64,000 nt of DNA, from assembly GCA_023213395.1 (NCBI GenBank), contig CM041465.1:39315741-39379740 (forward strand), written 5' to 3'. Both the position numbers and the translations under genes were made by a program. Origin of the DNA: Cycas panzhihuaensis. Taxonomy: Eukaryota > Cycadophyta. Positions 12,000 through 24,016 of the stretch are shown here, one piece after another; position 1 is the first letter of the stretch; every line of letters begins with the position of its first letter. The notes beneath the pieces are model-generated. The model ran no database searches and had not been told where the DNA came from. It worked only from the letters and a program-made list of their open reading frames with translations.

Positions 12000-12290
12000 G
12001 ATCAAGTTGTCTATTGTTGAATACGTTGACTCAGGTACTGTCAACCATTATTCCATTTTGAGCAATCATCTTGGCTCTATAAGTCAATGCAGGAGGGCCC
12101 ACATTGGTGATAGTTCTAATGAAGAATGTTAAGAGTTTGGAAGATTTGGTCTAATAAAAAATTATAGAGAATAAAGGATAATTGAGTTTCCCTAGATGTC
12201 CTCTATGAGCAGGGTAGTTGACAGGCTTATGCGTGATAATAAGAATGACTTGTATGGATTCTACAATTTGGGTCGTGCTCCATGTCTGCA
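12000..12290 (-). pseudogene. Subtilisin-like protease fragment (C-terminal Fn3-like domain)
   Basis: On -, about 97 codons read in one frame with two stops (TAG near 12149, TGA near 12030). They contain LNYPLFS (about 12164-12184) and RTITNVGPPALTY (about 12078-12117, TNVGPP at 12091-12108), followed by a KMIAQNGIMVD stretch. This LNYPxF ... RTxTNVG pattern is the hallmark of the C-terminal fibronectin-III-like domain of plant subtilases (S8 family). The catalytic domain is not seen. The fragment is reversed relative to copia D and lies inside or beside its leader, so it may be a captured gene piece or older host sequence. It has no function as it stands. Confidence 0.7.
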
Positions 12291-12334
12291 AGAAATGTTA
12301 CTTCCATCGAAGAAGTTGATCTCCTTTCCCTGGT

Positions 12335-12607
12335 TTATTTGAGTGGAACATTCGATTCATTTATACTTTCTCGAGGTCCATTTAGGTCTTTTTTGATTCT
12401 GTATACCGTTCCTGTGTTGATGGTTGGAGCATTTCCAGCATTCACTTGCCCTTGACCAGCATTCAAATTATCATCTAAGCATTCACTTGACCAGCATACA
12501 ACTTGTCGTCTGGGGTTGATATTTGAAGGAGGTTCTACTAGAATGGCTAGATTGCTGGCCCTCACACATACAACTATTGTAATTGTCGAAATCATGTTTC
12601 TCATCAT
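12335..12607 (-). other. Unrecognised 90-codon frame
   Basis: An open - frame with Asn/Gly-rich composition in the middle lies just upstream (on -) of the subtilase fragment but in another context. It has no motif I know and no second copy in the window, so it may be chance. Confidence 0.2.
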
Positions 12608-13679
12608 GATGATGTCATTTCTAAAGCCTTCTAGCTCTATGCATTAGAGTTGCTATCTTTCACCCTGGTTCTTTTCATAGAATACCACGTATGTAGGTCT
12701 AACTTCACATAGTGGATGATATCTTCAATGTATAGTACTTATATATAAGCTTTGCTACAGTATTCATACTTATATATGCTGTGCTATATAAGAATAATTT
12801 TCTAAAGTTATTGGGTGTAAATTAAGTCTAAGTTTTGTAGGATAAGGAGAGTCTGATTATAGTTGTATCCTCCTCATCCTCTTCCTTGATGCTTTTATTA
12901 TTCAAATTGAGCACAAGTTCAATCCATTAATGAATATATCACATAACTAAAGCTTTCTATAGATAATCTATAGAAGAAAAGAGGTTTCTACCTTGCTAAA
13001 TTTTGGGTTATTGAAATTCTTTGCCAGGACCCAGACTTGGAACATCTTCTAGTGGTAACAACTGTTCAGGAAATTTTGTATGCTACAGATAATAATAATT
13101 TTGTACTTGCTAAAACTTAGGCTATAGTTAGCAGAGCTTCATTAGTAGGCATTTCTGGAAAACTATTATTACTTGATGATTTTGTAGTGTCTCTTTAGTA
13201 GTAGTTATAGTGAGATCTATCCTACTAGTTTACAATTTTTCAACCTCCATATTTCTTGCAACATGATATACTTTGTCTGTTTCATGTGAAGTAGAAGCAT
13301 CTAACATGACTACTTATGATGTATGAGCCTTTGAGATGATTTGTGATGTATTATGGGAGCTCTTGGTGTCTCACATAACCTATTGCTCTTAGCAGCAGTG
13401 TGGCCTATATTAATTGGCTCATGAGAAGATGTTTTGTTGCCATCCCCTGTGACTTTAGATTTGTCTAAGGCAAGCAAAGGAGATTTCAATCAAAATTTGA
13501 TTGATAGCAAGGGAAGAAGGATAAATTATTTGGTAGAGATATTTGGCTTATTATAGCTTTAAAGACATAAATTTTAGTGAATGATCTCTTTCTCATCTTA
13601 GCCACACAATATGGAGTTAAGTGACATCATTACCTTTATGCCAGAAAAGAATAAACATTGGGTAACAAACACCAATATA
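12608..13679. other. AT-rich stretch without recognisable gene
   Basis: I see no long frame, repeat pair or RNA gene here. It may be leader of copia D or an older element. Confidence 0.3.
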
Positions 13680-14201
13680 GTTTTACCTAAATATGTTGGA
13701 GTCAATTTTCGGATTTAGAAAATTAAAATGGAATGTGTTTTTAGAATAAAAGAATTATGGAACATTGTGCTTGGAAGAGTTTTAATTAATGAAGAAGGGG
13801 AGTTAACCTTCAAAAAGAAAAATAGGATAGTTGTTGATGCAATGGTTGCAGCTTTTGACAAGGAAAACTTTCATCCTTCATACCACTTCCTTGTCCAAAG
13901 TCTTCAAAATATTGATTCAGTTAAAGATGCCTAGAATCTTCTAGTAGAAGTACATGAAAAGGGTCCTGAAGAAGTGCAAAAGAGTATCAGAAGGACAAGG
14001 AACCAAAGGAAGAAGCTGAAGAGAAAAGCAAAAAATCAACCTGATTCTGGTAAGGTCAATCCACACATAGATATTCTTAAAGCGAATGAAAGGTTAAAAT
14101 CTAATGAAGACTTGGGTTCACCAAATGTCTTGAGCCTCACCAAGATGACAAGAAAGTCCAAAAGAGCAGAAGTTGAAGAATCTAAACCTCAATCTTTATA
14201 G
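13680..14201 (+). pseudogene. Copia-like gag remnant
   Basis: The frame starts in a block resembling the copia gag beginning (GVNFRI-stop-KIKMECVFRIKELW at about 13690-13755). It continues through KKKNRIVVDAM and SVKDA-stop-NLL, and ends in a Lys/Arg-rich tail at 14201. It aligns with the frame at 1-628. Both copies have lost the same Trp codon, here as TAG (13932-13934) and there as TGA. No zinc knuckle or pol follows, as with the copy at the window start, so both may be non-autonomous members of one family. Confidence 0.55.
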
Positions 14202-14559
14202 GTAATACTTTATAGTGAGTCATGCACCCTAACAAAAAGTATGGGCAATATTATCCTAATTTGTGTTGATAAATTCATAGCTAAGATTAAAACATTGTCA
14301 GGACATACAATGATATGCACATATTGGAGACTATTTATGATTCCTCTCAGCTCAGTCACATCTTCTATTTTCATCTTTGAAATAATCCAAATTGTGACAA
14401 CATATCCTACAACAATTCTAGAAGGTTCTTTTAAAGAAAGAAGGAACATAAGTAGAATACTATATGATCAAAATCTTATCCATCAAGTTAGTTGTATGTT
14501 TTGGATAGGCTAATTAATCATAAGTTTCAATCATGTCAAAGTATAAGAATTCTCATCAT
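14202..14559. other. Junction stretch, nothing assigned
   Basis: Short frames exist on both strands but none shows a known motif. This lies between the gag-like frame and the protease remnant of gypsy F. Confidence 0.3.
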
Positions 14560-15228
14560 ATTTGGTACAAAGAATTTTTTGGGTCACATGGAGAGGACAA
14601 GGCATCTTGTTAGTTATGGACATGCATTCAAATAAGCAAAATTAGAAAAGGGATCATTGTTGCTTATTTCCTTTCAAGGAGATGATCATTGAATTGAGAA
14701 GTCAATCATCCTAGTTGTGTTGTTTTTCCCTTCACAATAGAAACTTAGAAAGTGTTTAATAGTTGTATCACTAATCGCAATTTCTATGTTATGGCTCTAT
14801 TGATAAAATTGGGGGTGCTTCCACTATCTATCAGGATTGTCACTGGAGTTCCTTTGATTGTTCCCTAAAATTAGAGAGTTTAAGGAGTGACATGTTACCC
14901 TATAATAACTTGTAAAGAGATTTACATATTCTGTGTATCTACTCCCAGAAGTTTATCTTCCTTAGCTCCTCCTTCTAGAATTTGGTTATTTTTTTCTTCT
15001 TTTTCTTCTTTTGGAATTTCCATGTTCTTGTTATTTATCATGAATACTTTTTTTGCCAATCATTGGTGCTCTCTGCTCCATTTCCCCTTGCATTCAAAAC
15101 ATGTTCCTTTTTTAAGCTACTCTTTTTTCAATATTTCATTAGTTTCATTTGTATTCCTTATTGTTAATGGAGGATTTGCTTTTGTTCTTGATCGGGTTCA
15201 ATTTGGATTAGACCCCTGGTGTTGGTAT
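14560..15228 (-). pseudogene. Gypsy F zinc knuckle and aspartic protease
   Basis: On -, a CFECKGKW...H cluster (15064-15101) looks like the nucleocapsid zinc knuckle. About 200 bp further, the frame reads IKGTPVTILIDSGSTPNFI, containing the DSGS active-site motif at about 14812-14829 and the NFI that follows it in plant gypsy proteases. Stops and frame changes are present. The upstream part is cut at 15228 by copia A, and gag resumes at 26585. Confidence 0.7.
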
Positions 15229-15449
15229 TGTAGAAGGTAATACTTTATCTAGGGTAATATTTTATCTAGGATATCTAAAGTACATTGTAAGGGTCATGTA
15301 CCATTACCCCCATTCTTCTTTAGAGTGACAAGTGGCACAATTTCATTAAGCAATTTCCGTTTGTCCCGTACACTTTGAAATGTATATATTGACTTGCAAA
15401 TGATCAATAACACAATTGGTGTGAATTTTTTCTATATGGTATTGGAGAA
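15229..15449 (+). repeat. Left LTR and primer site of copia A
   Basis: The LTR runs 15229-15436, starting TGTAGAAGG. At 15437 follows TGGTATTGGAGAA, a decayed initiator tRNA-Met primer site. The last two bases of the LTR are TA where the right copy has CA. Confidence 0.9.
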
Positions 15450-16144
15450 GGCTATTGAGTGAGTCCCTCTACTTGTGAAACAATTAGGTCTCTAGAAATA
15501 AAAACAAGTGTTGGATGAAGCCAGTTGAAGAAGATCAAGATATTCATCAAGCACAAGTCTTAGATAGAGTTTTGTCATCTGTGTATGGACTAGAGTACAG
15601 AATCGTACAGAATTCTACGAGTGTCAAAAATCAAAGCTACCAGAATCTTACAAAACTTATCCATATTATAGATGAGAGTCCCCTCAACATTTTTTCCTTT
15701 AAGACTGACATGATTTGAAGTCATCTTGAAGGACTTTCAGCCAGATTTCTAGGCACATGGGTTTGGAGGTTTTTTTTTTTTTCAAAATCTCTTAAAAATT
15801 CATCTTGAATCATGGGTATTAAGTATCTAATCCCTCTTTCACTGTAAATCGAAGAGATTGGGTCATATCTTGCTAAGATTTTCTTTAGATTTGAGTATTT
15901 TTTTATATGTAGGGGCATGGATTTGAACCTTCTCAATGTTATTTCTCTCAAACTAGAAAGTGTTTCAGGAAAATAACACCAGATTTGGATACCCATTGTT
16001 AAGATCTATCAGTTGACACTCTTATTTTCCTCATCCGTACACTTTGAATTCTATACAAAAATCTGTACAACCATTTATACAGTTGTACAACCCTATTTCT
16101 CCTTTTAGAAATCAAATTATGTGATTAATCGTGGCCTCCTCTAC
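15450..16144. other. Leader of copia A
   Basis: No gene is seen between the primer site and gag. Short frames on both strands show no motif. Confidence 0.45.
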
Positions 16145-17149
16145 TAGATTATTACCTGAGGGTGATAAATTGACTAAAATAAATTTTAGTATTTAGAAAA
16201 TCAAGATAGAGGGTCTCTTAAGAGCAAAACATGCTTGGAAAATCACCACTAGTAATGAAAAATAACCCTATGATATAGTTGATTTATTGAATTAGGAAGA
16301 AATGAATAACATTGTTGTATTTGTATTCAAACTTTCAATTTCTGATCCCTTGCTAGTCTATGTGGATGGTGTCAAGAGTGCTCATGAAATTTAGAAAATA
16401 ATGTCTTCTATGTTTAGTTAGAAAAATAAAGCCAGAATTGTTGCCCTCAGAGAGGAACTCTATAAGCTTAGAATGAATGAAGGCTAATTTGTATCTTACT
16501 TCATAGCCAAATTGACCAACATCAAAATCACTCTTCTCACAACTAGAGATAAAATAATTGACACTGAGTTAATACATCTTGTGCTCAACAAATTACCAAA
16601 ATCATTTGACAACATGGTAAACATGTTGACAAGAGGAGGGAAAACTGCTATGATGACCTTTGATTTTCTTACAGGTCACATACTCAATCAAGAGCAAAGG
16701 AATCAGAGACATGAAGAAGATACAGAGGTTGAAGAAGCACTTGTCACTAAATTTCACTTGGGAGGTCGAGGACAAGGTTAATATAATTCCAAAATATGAG
16801 GAAGAGCAACAACTGGTTACATAGGCAGAAATTATAGCAGAGAATGAGATTCAATAGAAGAAGAGTTTGAAATAGCCTTCATAGTAGCGTTAGCAGTGAG
16901 TGCAAGTGCATTAGATAACTGATATATTGATTCAGGAGCCTCAGATCATATGATAGGAATTGAAGAATGGTTTAAAATTAAAAAACCATATGATCTTAAC
17001 AAATCTCTGGAACTAGGAGATAATTTTCTTTTGCATATAAAAAGAATAGGACAAATTGCCATAAAAATTGATGGAAAAATTCAACGAATAGGCAATGTTT
17101 TCTTTGTATTAGGGATGAAGAAAAATCTTCTCTTAGTGTCTCAGTTGGG
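16145..17149 (+). pseudogene. Copia A gag and protease
   Basis: The gag part shows the usual start (INFSI-stop-KIKIEGLL near 16165-16220), the SYFIAKLTNIK and LVLNKLPKSFDNMVN blocks (about 16495-16620) of the UBN2-type gag, and a Gly/Arg-rich tail. I see no CCHC zinc knuckle, which is unusual and may be a deletion. The protease follows, with YIDSGASDHMIG at about 16921-16956 (catalytic DSGA) and a KKNLLLVSQL block at its end, where the frame shifts near 17148. Stops occur in gag. Confidence 0.8.
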
Positions 17150-18109
17150 TTGAAAAAACATAGAATAGTATTTGATGAAAATGACCATTGTTACATTTTT
17201 GACATGAAGAAGAATGGTGCTGTAATAGATGAAAGAGAAAAATGTAATAGGCTTTATAAGTTTCTCTTCATCTCTGTACTGCTTGATAAAGGACCCATGA
17301 AATCTCCTTCTGTTATAAATTCACTTGTTGTGACCAGCAATGATACTAATGAAATATGGAATTTGAAGTATGGCCATATCTTCCATGATAAATTAGAAAA
17401 ACTAAAAAACTTAAATATGGTAAATGGTTTGTCTGATATTCCATTTAATTCATTTGTATGTAAAAGTTGTATAATGGAAAAACAACATAGGGTTTCTTTT
17501 TCAAAAAGCACATGGCAAGCAAAAGATAAGCTAGATCTAATTCATGCTGATTTCTGTGGCCTATTTACACCAATTTCGACAAACGGAGTAAGGTATTTTT
17601 TAATTTTCATTAATGACTTCTCCAGAAAAACATGGGTATATTTTTTGCTTAGTAAATTAGACGTATTTGATTATTTCAAAGAATTCAAAGTTAAAGTAGA
17701 ACTGGAAAGCAGCAAGAAAATCAAATGTATTTATTCAGATGGAGGTGGTGAGTTTATATCCAATGAATTTCTTCATTTCTATAAAATGCATGGAATCCAT
17801 AGACAAGTCATAACCCCGTATACACCTTAATCAAACAGGGTAGTAGAGAGAATGAATAGAACAATTTTAGAAATGGTTCAATGCATGTTAAATGATATTG
17901 AAGTCACAAAGAAATATTGGACAGAGGCTGTGAATACAGCTGTGTACTTGATTAATAGGAGTCCAACTCAAGCATTATATGAAGTAACACCTAAAGAAGC
18001 ATGGATAGGCCATAAACCAAATGTAAGTTATTTTAGGGTTTTTGACTACAAAGCGTATGTATACATTCTTGATAAGAAAAGAACCAAGTTAGATAACAAA
18101 AACATATAA
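17150..18109 (+). pseudogene. Copia A integrase
   Basis: The pre-integrase zinc region (CKSCIMEKQH near 17458-17490) precedes the core: LIHADFCGLF (first Asp, about 17537-17566), YSDGGGEF (second Asp, about 17734-17757), and VVERMNRTI (Glu, about 17840-17866). A TAA at 17828-17830 interrupts the core at a codon usually Gln. The part after 17852 carries the ...NRSPTQALYEVTP block. This segment is in a different frame from gag and RT. Confidence 0.85.
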
Positions 18110-19518
18110 TGTATAATGGTTGAATATAGTAGTCATTCAAAAACATATTGATATCTTGATCCAAAGATAAATAAACTTTATGTAAGCATAGATGTAATAT
18201 TTGATGAAAGAAAAAGAGTCACTGAAGCTGATCATCAAGAAATACACGTCAGTGATCAAAGCCCAAAAATAGTCCAACCAGAAGATAAATCAGATATTAC
18301 TTCTCATAGTATTAAAACAGAGAGCGATGTTTCAAATGAAAATTCATCTGATACTCAACAAATAAGTGATTCCAGTATCCATCCATCTAATACTTAACAA
18401 ACTGATAATTCAAGCATCCATCCAGAAGGTGAAGAATCTAGACCATCACAAGAACAAACCTCCAAAAGGGTACCAAAGTGGTATCTCAAAACTCTTGAAG
18501 AAACAACAGGAGAAGTGTTTGAGCATCGAACAAGGTCTCAGAAGTCACAAGCCTTAATTTGTTTCGTTGAAACAAATACTTACAAAGAAGCAAGTAATTC
18601 TCAAGCTTGGAGGGGAGCAATGTATGCAAAAATGAAAGCCATTTACAAAACTGAAACGTGTGGTAACACCTCCTGGAGATAAACCCATTGTAAATTGTAA
18701 GTGGGTATATAAAGTGAAAGAAAAAATAAATGGTGAAATCGAGAAGTATAAAGCAAGATTGGTAGAAAAAGGCTATTCACAAACAGTCAGAATTGACTAT
18801 GAAGAAACATTCTTGCTAGTAGCTAAGTTGAACACTATAAAAACAATAATTGCAATTGCTATTCAGAAAGGATGGAAAAATTATTAGATGGATGTTAAAA
18901 GTGCATTTCTGAATGGAGATCTATAAAAAGAAGTATATATGTACCAGCCTAAAGGATATATAAAGCAAGGACAATAAAATTTAGTCAGTAAACTAAAAAA
19001 GGTTTTATATGGACTCAAACAAGCATCGAGAGCCTGTTATGCCAAACTGGACACATATCTAACTCAAAATGGCTTTCACAAGTGTGAGTCAGATCATAGT
19101 TTGTATGGGAAATTTAATCAAGGATTAACCTCCATCATAGTGGTATATGTGGATGACATGCTAATCACAGGAGATCATGAAGACTCAATTGCATTCATCA
19201 AGAAGCAATTCGAAAAGGTATTTGAAATGACACATCTCAGAATACTAGACTATTATATAGGAATAGAAATAGGATAAAATAATGACTTTGTTGTCTTATC
19301 ACAATCAAAATATATTAGAAACTTGTTGAATAAGTTCAATATGGAAAGTTGCAATAGTGTTGCCACTCCAATGGAAATTCAATGTGTGTTAAACATTGAA
19401 TAAGAAGCACAACTAGTTGATGCAACTTTATATAGACAATTAATCTGAAGTCTAATTTATCTCACAACTACACGACCAGAGATTTCTTATGTAGTTGGTG
19501 TAGTTTCTAAATTTATGG
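18110..19518 (+). pseudogene. Copia A reverse transcriptase, interrupted by LINE
   Basis: After a Ser/Gln-rich integrase tail, RT blocks are visible: VNCKWVYKVK (near 18690), EKYKARLVEKGYSQ, MDVKSAFLNGDL (near 18885), VLYGLKQASRA (near 19000) and catalytic YVDDML (about 19147-19164). The coding sequence stops inside FMEDLKI at the LINE target duplication (19519-19532) and resumes at 25806. Stops such as TAG before MDV and TAA after DL replace codons that are usually Gln. Confidence 0.88.
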
Positions 19519-19532
19519 AAGATCTAAAAATA
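19519..19532 (+). repeat. Target-site duplication, left copy
   Basis: The 14-bp AAGATCTAAAAATA occurs here and again at 25792-25805, flanking the LINE without mismatch. Confidence 0.95.
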
Positions 19533-19687
19533 TTTTTTTTTTTGGTAAGATAAAATGAATTTATAGTGGGTTTGAGCAAGATCCCACAACCTATTACATC
19601 GGGGAGCCTTGAGCTACCATGAGATATTTGACCATGACATCCCCACGGTCTAGGCCAGAAAGCTATCTGCCGGGACAAGCCCCACTA

Positions 19688-22600
19688 CTAGTTACAAATC
19701 ATATCCTTCTCTATCAGAACCATAAGATCCCTGGGGAAATCACTCTTCCACACTTGACCTTCCCGATGCCTTGCCCCCCAATTTGCCAAGAAATCAGCTG
19801 GTTTATTTCCTTCTCTGAAAGTATGCCTTATACGGACTTCAGCCAGTCCCTTCATGAGCTCTTTGGCATCATTCAAAAGGGACTGGAATCTCCAGTCTGG
19901 GAGAGCCTCACCTTTTAATGTCTTAATCACCACCTCAGAATCCCCCTCTAAAACCAGACGCTGAAGGTTCTCTTCAACTGCTAGGTCGAGCGCCTTGAAC
20001 ATAGCTTGCATTTCCGCATAGTGGTTTGTCTGACATTCATAGTAATCCGCGAATGCCCAGATGGGGGAGCCAGTGCTATCCCTACAGATACCCCCACCCC
20101 CAGCTTCCCCAGGATTCCCTTTTGCAGCCCCATCAAAATTAACTTTGCTCCATGTCTCCTCAGGAGGCTGCCAACTACAGTTCCTGGGCCTTGCCGCTTC
20201 AAAAACATGAGATATTCCCCATTTGCTAAGAATCCTGCTCTCCTGTACGGAAATACGTTTTTCTTTCACATTTCTAATGTTTTCCTTGATATCCGAGGAT
20301 ATTCTGTTGAAGATGGCTATCTGATCCATCTGGTGATCCTGGAAAATACGCCGATTCCTTTCTTTCCATATGTTCCAAGCCACAATCGGGAGCGCAGCGT
20401 CCCAGATGCAGCTCAGGGTTCCGCTTCTGAAGGGGCTAAGCTAGGCAAGCCATAAATCGAAAGTCTCTTCTGAAAATGTCCAGCATACCTCTAGTTTCCT
20501 GAGAACCATCCTCCAAACCTCTCTAGTGTATGCACACCCAATGAAAATGTGGTCCATGGATTCTTCCTCAGAACAGCATAAAATGCATCTGTTTGCCAGC
20601 TCAATACCTCTCTTCTTAAGATTATCTAAAGTGAGAATTTTATTCTTGAGGCAAGTCCACCAGAAAATTACTATCTTGGGAATAATAGGGAGCTTCCAAA
20701 CCCCTTCAAGGGTTGGATTTCTCTGATCGCCTCTAGTTAAATAAAGGAAATGATATCCTTGTTTTACGGTGTAGTCCCCAGACGGGCCTAAAGGCCACAC
20801 AACCGTGTCCGGTGAAGTCATTCTGGGTATATAATTCTTACGAAGGATCTTTTTTAACTTGTTTAGACCCTCTTGCTGTCTTTCTCCTTGAATTTCCTCC
20901 AGAGACTTCCATCGCCTGTGTTTTCCACTCCCAGTCCAATAATCCTTAACCTGAGTGCCATATTGCCTGACACAGGGCCCCATAATAGGTACAAGGTCGG
21001 GATAGTCCTTAAGAGCATTGTCACAGCACCAAGCATCCTCCCAGAACCTTATGGAGGAACCATCTCCAAGTCTCCATTTCAAGCCATTTCTTATAGCTCG
21101 CCATGCTTTAAGAATGCTTCTCCAAATAATGGAGCCAACCTGCGAGGCCTCATTCTCTATAAGGGAACCCCCTTGAATGTATTTTCTAGCTAGGATCTTC
21201 TCCCAAGGTCTCTCACCCCCTTTCAGTAGCCGCCACCCCATCTTAGCCCCTAGAGCAGCGTTAAAAGGAGAAATCCTTCTCAGGTTAAGACCGCCAGCCC
21301 ATTTCGGGGTGCAGACTTTATTCCAGCTAACCAGGTGTATTCTGTCTTTACTCTCCGTCCCAGACCAAAGGAATCTTTTCTGGATAGATTCAATAATATT
21401 TGAAATGCCCGTCGGGACTCTGAATATAGACATCCAATATACTGGAATACTCTGCAGCGTCGATGCGACTAGCTGGAGCTTTCCGGCTAGGCTAAGAAGG
21501 GCGCCTTTCCAGCTTCCTTTGCATCCTATCAATGAGGGGGTTCCACATGTCCTTTGTCATTCTCCCAACAAAGAGTGGCAACCCAAGGTAAATTGAGGGG
21601 AGCTTTTTGATACTCATCCCTAGGATTCTACTTATCCCCGCTTGGACTTGGCCCGGGGTATTTAAGAAGAAGACATTGCTCTTGTTCAAATTTATCTTTT
21701 GGTTCGTGGCTTCCTCAAAGTGGCCCAAAATCTCTTTAAATTTGGAGGCTTCAAAGCAAACCTTCCCTAAAAGTATGTTGTCGTCCACGAATTGATGATG
21801 GGCCACAGTATCCACCCTAGATGTCGGTTTTATGCCTTTATTAGCTCCCTCCCTTCTGGCAGACTCCAATGTTCTGCCCAGGAGCTCAGCCATCGTGATA
21901 AACAGAAAGGGAGAAAGAGGGTCTCCCTGACTCAACCCCCTAAATCCCAGAAAAAACTTGGAGGAAGAGCCATTTATGATAACAGAGAAATGCGGGTTTC
22001 CAATGCATAATTTTATCCAAGACCGCCAAGTCTCCCCAAAACCAAATGCACCAAGGCATTCTAACAAGCAGTCCCAGGAGACCCTATCAAAAGCTTTCGA
22101 TAGGTCGATCTTAACAAGCATCACCGGGTCCTTCCTCTCGCACCGAATGGAGTGTTTCGTGGACAACAATATAGCCATCATAACCGCCTACCGGAGGAAA
22201 CCATCTTGATTCTGGGAAATGATGTTTGGCATAATTTTCTTCATTCTATTCACCAGGACCTTCGTTATGATTTTGTATTTGACATTGCAGAGGCTAATAG
22301 GGCGGAAATCCTCCATCCTATTAGCCCCTTCTTTTTTCGGTATAAGGACAAGAAATGTGGTCTGCCATTCTCGTAACTGTTCACTTCAAACTCCTTTATT
22401 GCTTCCATGAGGTCCCCCTTAATAATGTCCCAGAATTCTTGAAAGAATCTCGGAGGGAAACCATCAGGGCTAGGCGCTTTATCTCTCTTCATCCTGAAGA
22501 GAGCCATCCTGACCTCCTCCTGAGTAAAAGGAGCTGTGAGCTGGGCATTCTGGTCTTCATTCACCAAACAGGGTATATTGTTCAGGAAATCTTTCCTCCT

Positions 22601-23869
22601 ATCCTCGTTCCCGCCATGGATTCAGAATAAGTTCTTAAAGTAATCGCATGCCACCTCCTTCATGTCCTCGTCCGAGTTGACTACAGAACCACCTTCCTTA
22701 TGAAGACACTTGATTCTGTTGCACGCCTTATGTTTTACTATGGTCATGTGGAAAAATCTGGTATTTCTATCACCTTCAGCCAGCCAAAGGGCCCTAGATT
22801 TTTGTCTCCAATGGATCTCTTCTCTTTTAAGGATCTCCTCCATAGTCTCTGTGAGCTCCTTCTCAACCTTGTCAAACTCCTCTGATCTGCCCCACCACTC
22901 AATTTGATCCTCGATGCCTTTCAACTCCTGGATAGTTTTATCCTTTTGTTCATTTATGCTATGAAAAACTTCCTTGTTCCAGGCCTTTACTTGCTTTTTG
23001 ACCCAGTCTAGCTTCTTTGAAAATCTATACATGGCATGACCCTTAATATCAGTACCCCACCATTCCTCGATTTTTCCCTGCAGGTCTGGGTGGCGTAACC
23101 ACATTAATTCAAATCTAAAGGGAGCCCCAATGAATTTACCCGGATCCGAAAAATTCATTAGGAGAGGCGAGTGATCAAAGCTGATCCTCGGCAATGCCTC
23201 TAGGGCATAGTCAGAGAAGGAGCGCATCCAATCATAGTTAACCAACACCCTGTCCAACTTGATTTGAATGAGGCTGTCTCCCAACCTCTTGTTGGACCAG
23301 GTGAAGGACGCCTAAGACCCGACATCTTCCAACCCCCCCTGTTGGAGGAAATCACCAAACTCTACCATACTTGAAGTCCATCCCTCCGTGCCTCCTCTCT
23401 TGTCCCCAGGGGAAAGAGCCGAGTTGAAGTCCCCTGCCAGCAACCACGAGAGCCGGCAGTCTTTGTGAACCTCGATTAATCTCTCCCAAAGCCTCTTCCT
23501 GGCTATTTGAAGAGTTGGGGCATAGACATTTGTAGCGATCCACGAGATGTTATTACTTTTGTTCGTTAACCGAACCGAGATGAAGGAGTCCTCAACCAAA
23601 AGAATTTCTCCCGACCAGATAGAAGGGTTCCAGAGCACCATTAGGCCCCTGACCCCTTGGCTATAGTCCCTCTCTAAGCCTTCTGCTTGTTTCCAAATTT
23701 TGCTTCTAATCTTTGGGCCATTCTCCTTGCATAACTTAGTTTCTTGCAGAAATACTAGATCCAATTGGTGTCTGATTCTCATGTCCTTAATGATTCTTTG
23801 CTTCGAGGGGGCATTCAATCCCCTAATGTTCCATGTCATGATTCTCATCGTTTCTTTCTCAATTTCCAA
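19688..23869 (-). pseudogene. LINE ORF2: endonuclease, RT, zinc-binding, RNase H
   Basis: On -: AP-endonuclease 23869-23312 (MTWNIRGLNAPSK, QETKL, LLAGDFNS); an APFTQEEVRMALFRMKRDKAP block near 22500; RT core in 22370-21500 (DLSKAFDRVSW, GLSQGDPLSPFLF, catalytic FVDD instead of the usual FADD); zf-RVT-like region (WWTCLKNKILT ... CILC ... DHIFIGC) about 20690-20500; RNase H 20383-19688 (VNFDGAAKGNPG, AEMQAM, EGDSEV, NKPADFLAN). In-frame stops lie at 23312 (TAG), 22622 (TGA), near 22190 (TAG) and 20441 (TAG). Two frame changes near 22380 and 21500 compensate each other. RNase H at the C-terminus is typical of plant L1 elements. Confidence 0.93.
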
Positions 23870-24016
23870 ACCTCTGCAGTATCCCCCTTTGGGGGATCTC
23901 TGCCTACTGTACTGGATCTGAGAATAGGTCCTTCGAGGAATGCTTCCTTAAGAGTTTTCTGGGTGCCTAGGTCAACCCAGGCGGTAGAATCTTTTCTCTT
24001 TGCACCTGAAGGAGGT

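Noticed and set aside
14887-15240. 117-codon Phe/Ser-rich + frame
   Set aside because: Its complement carries the zinc-knuckle trace of gypsy F. Composition on + comes from a T-rich strand.
20006-20455. 149-codon + frame opposite the LINE
   Set aside because: It is the antisense shadow of the RNase H domain of LINE ORF2, as are the other + frames in 19619-25152.
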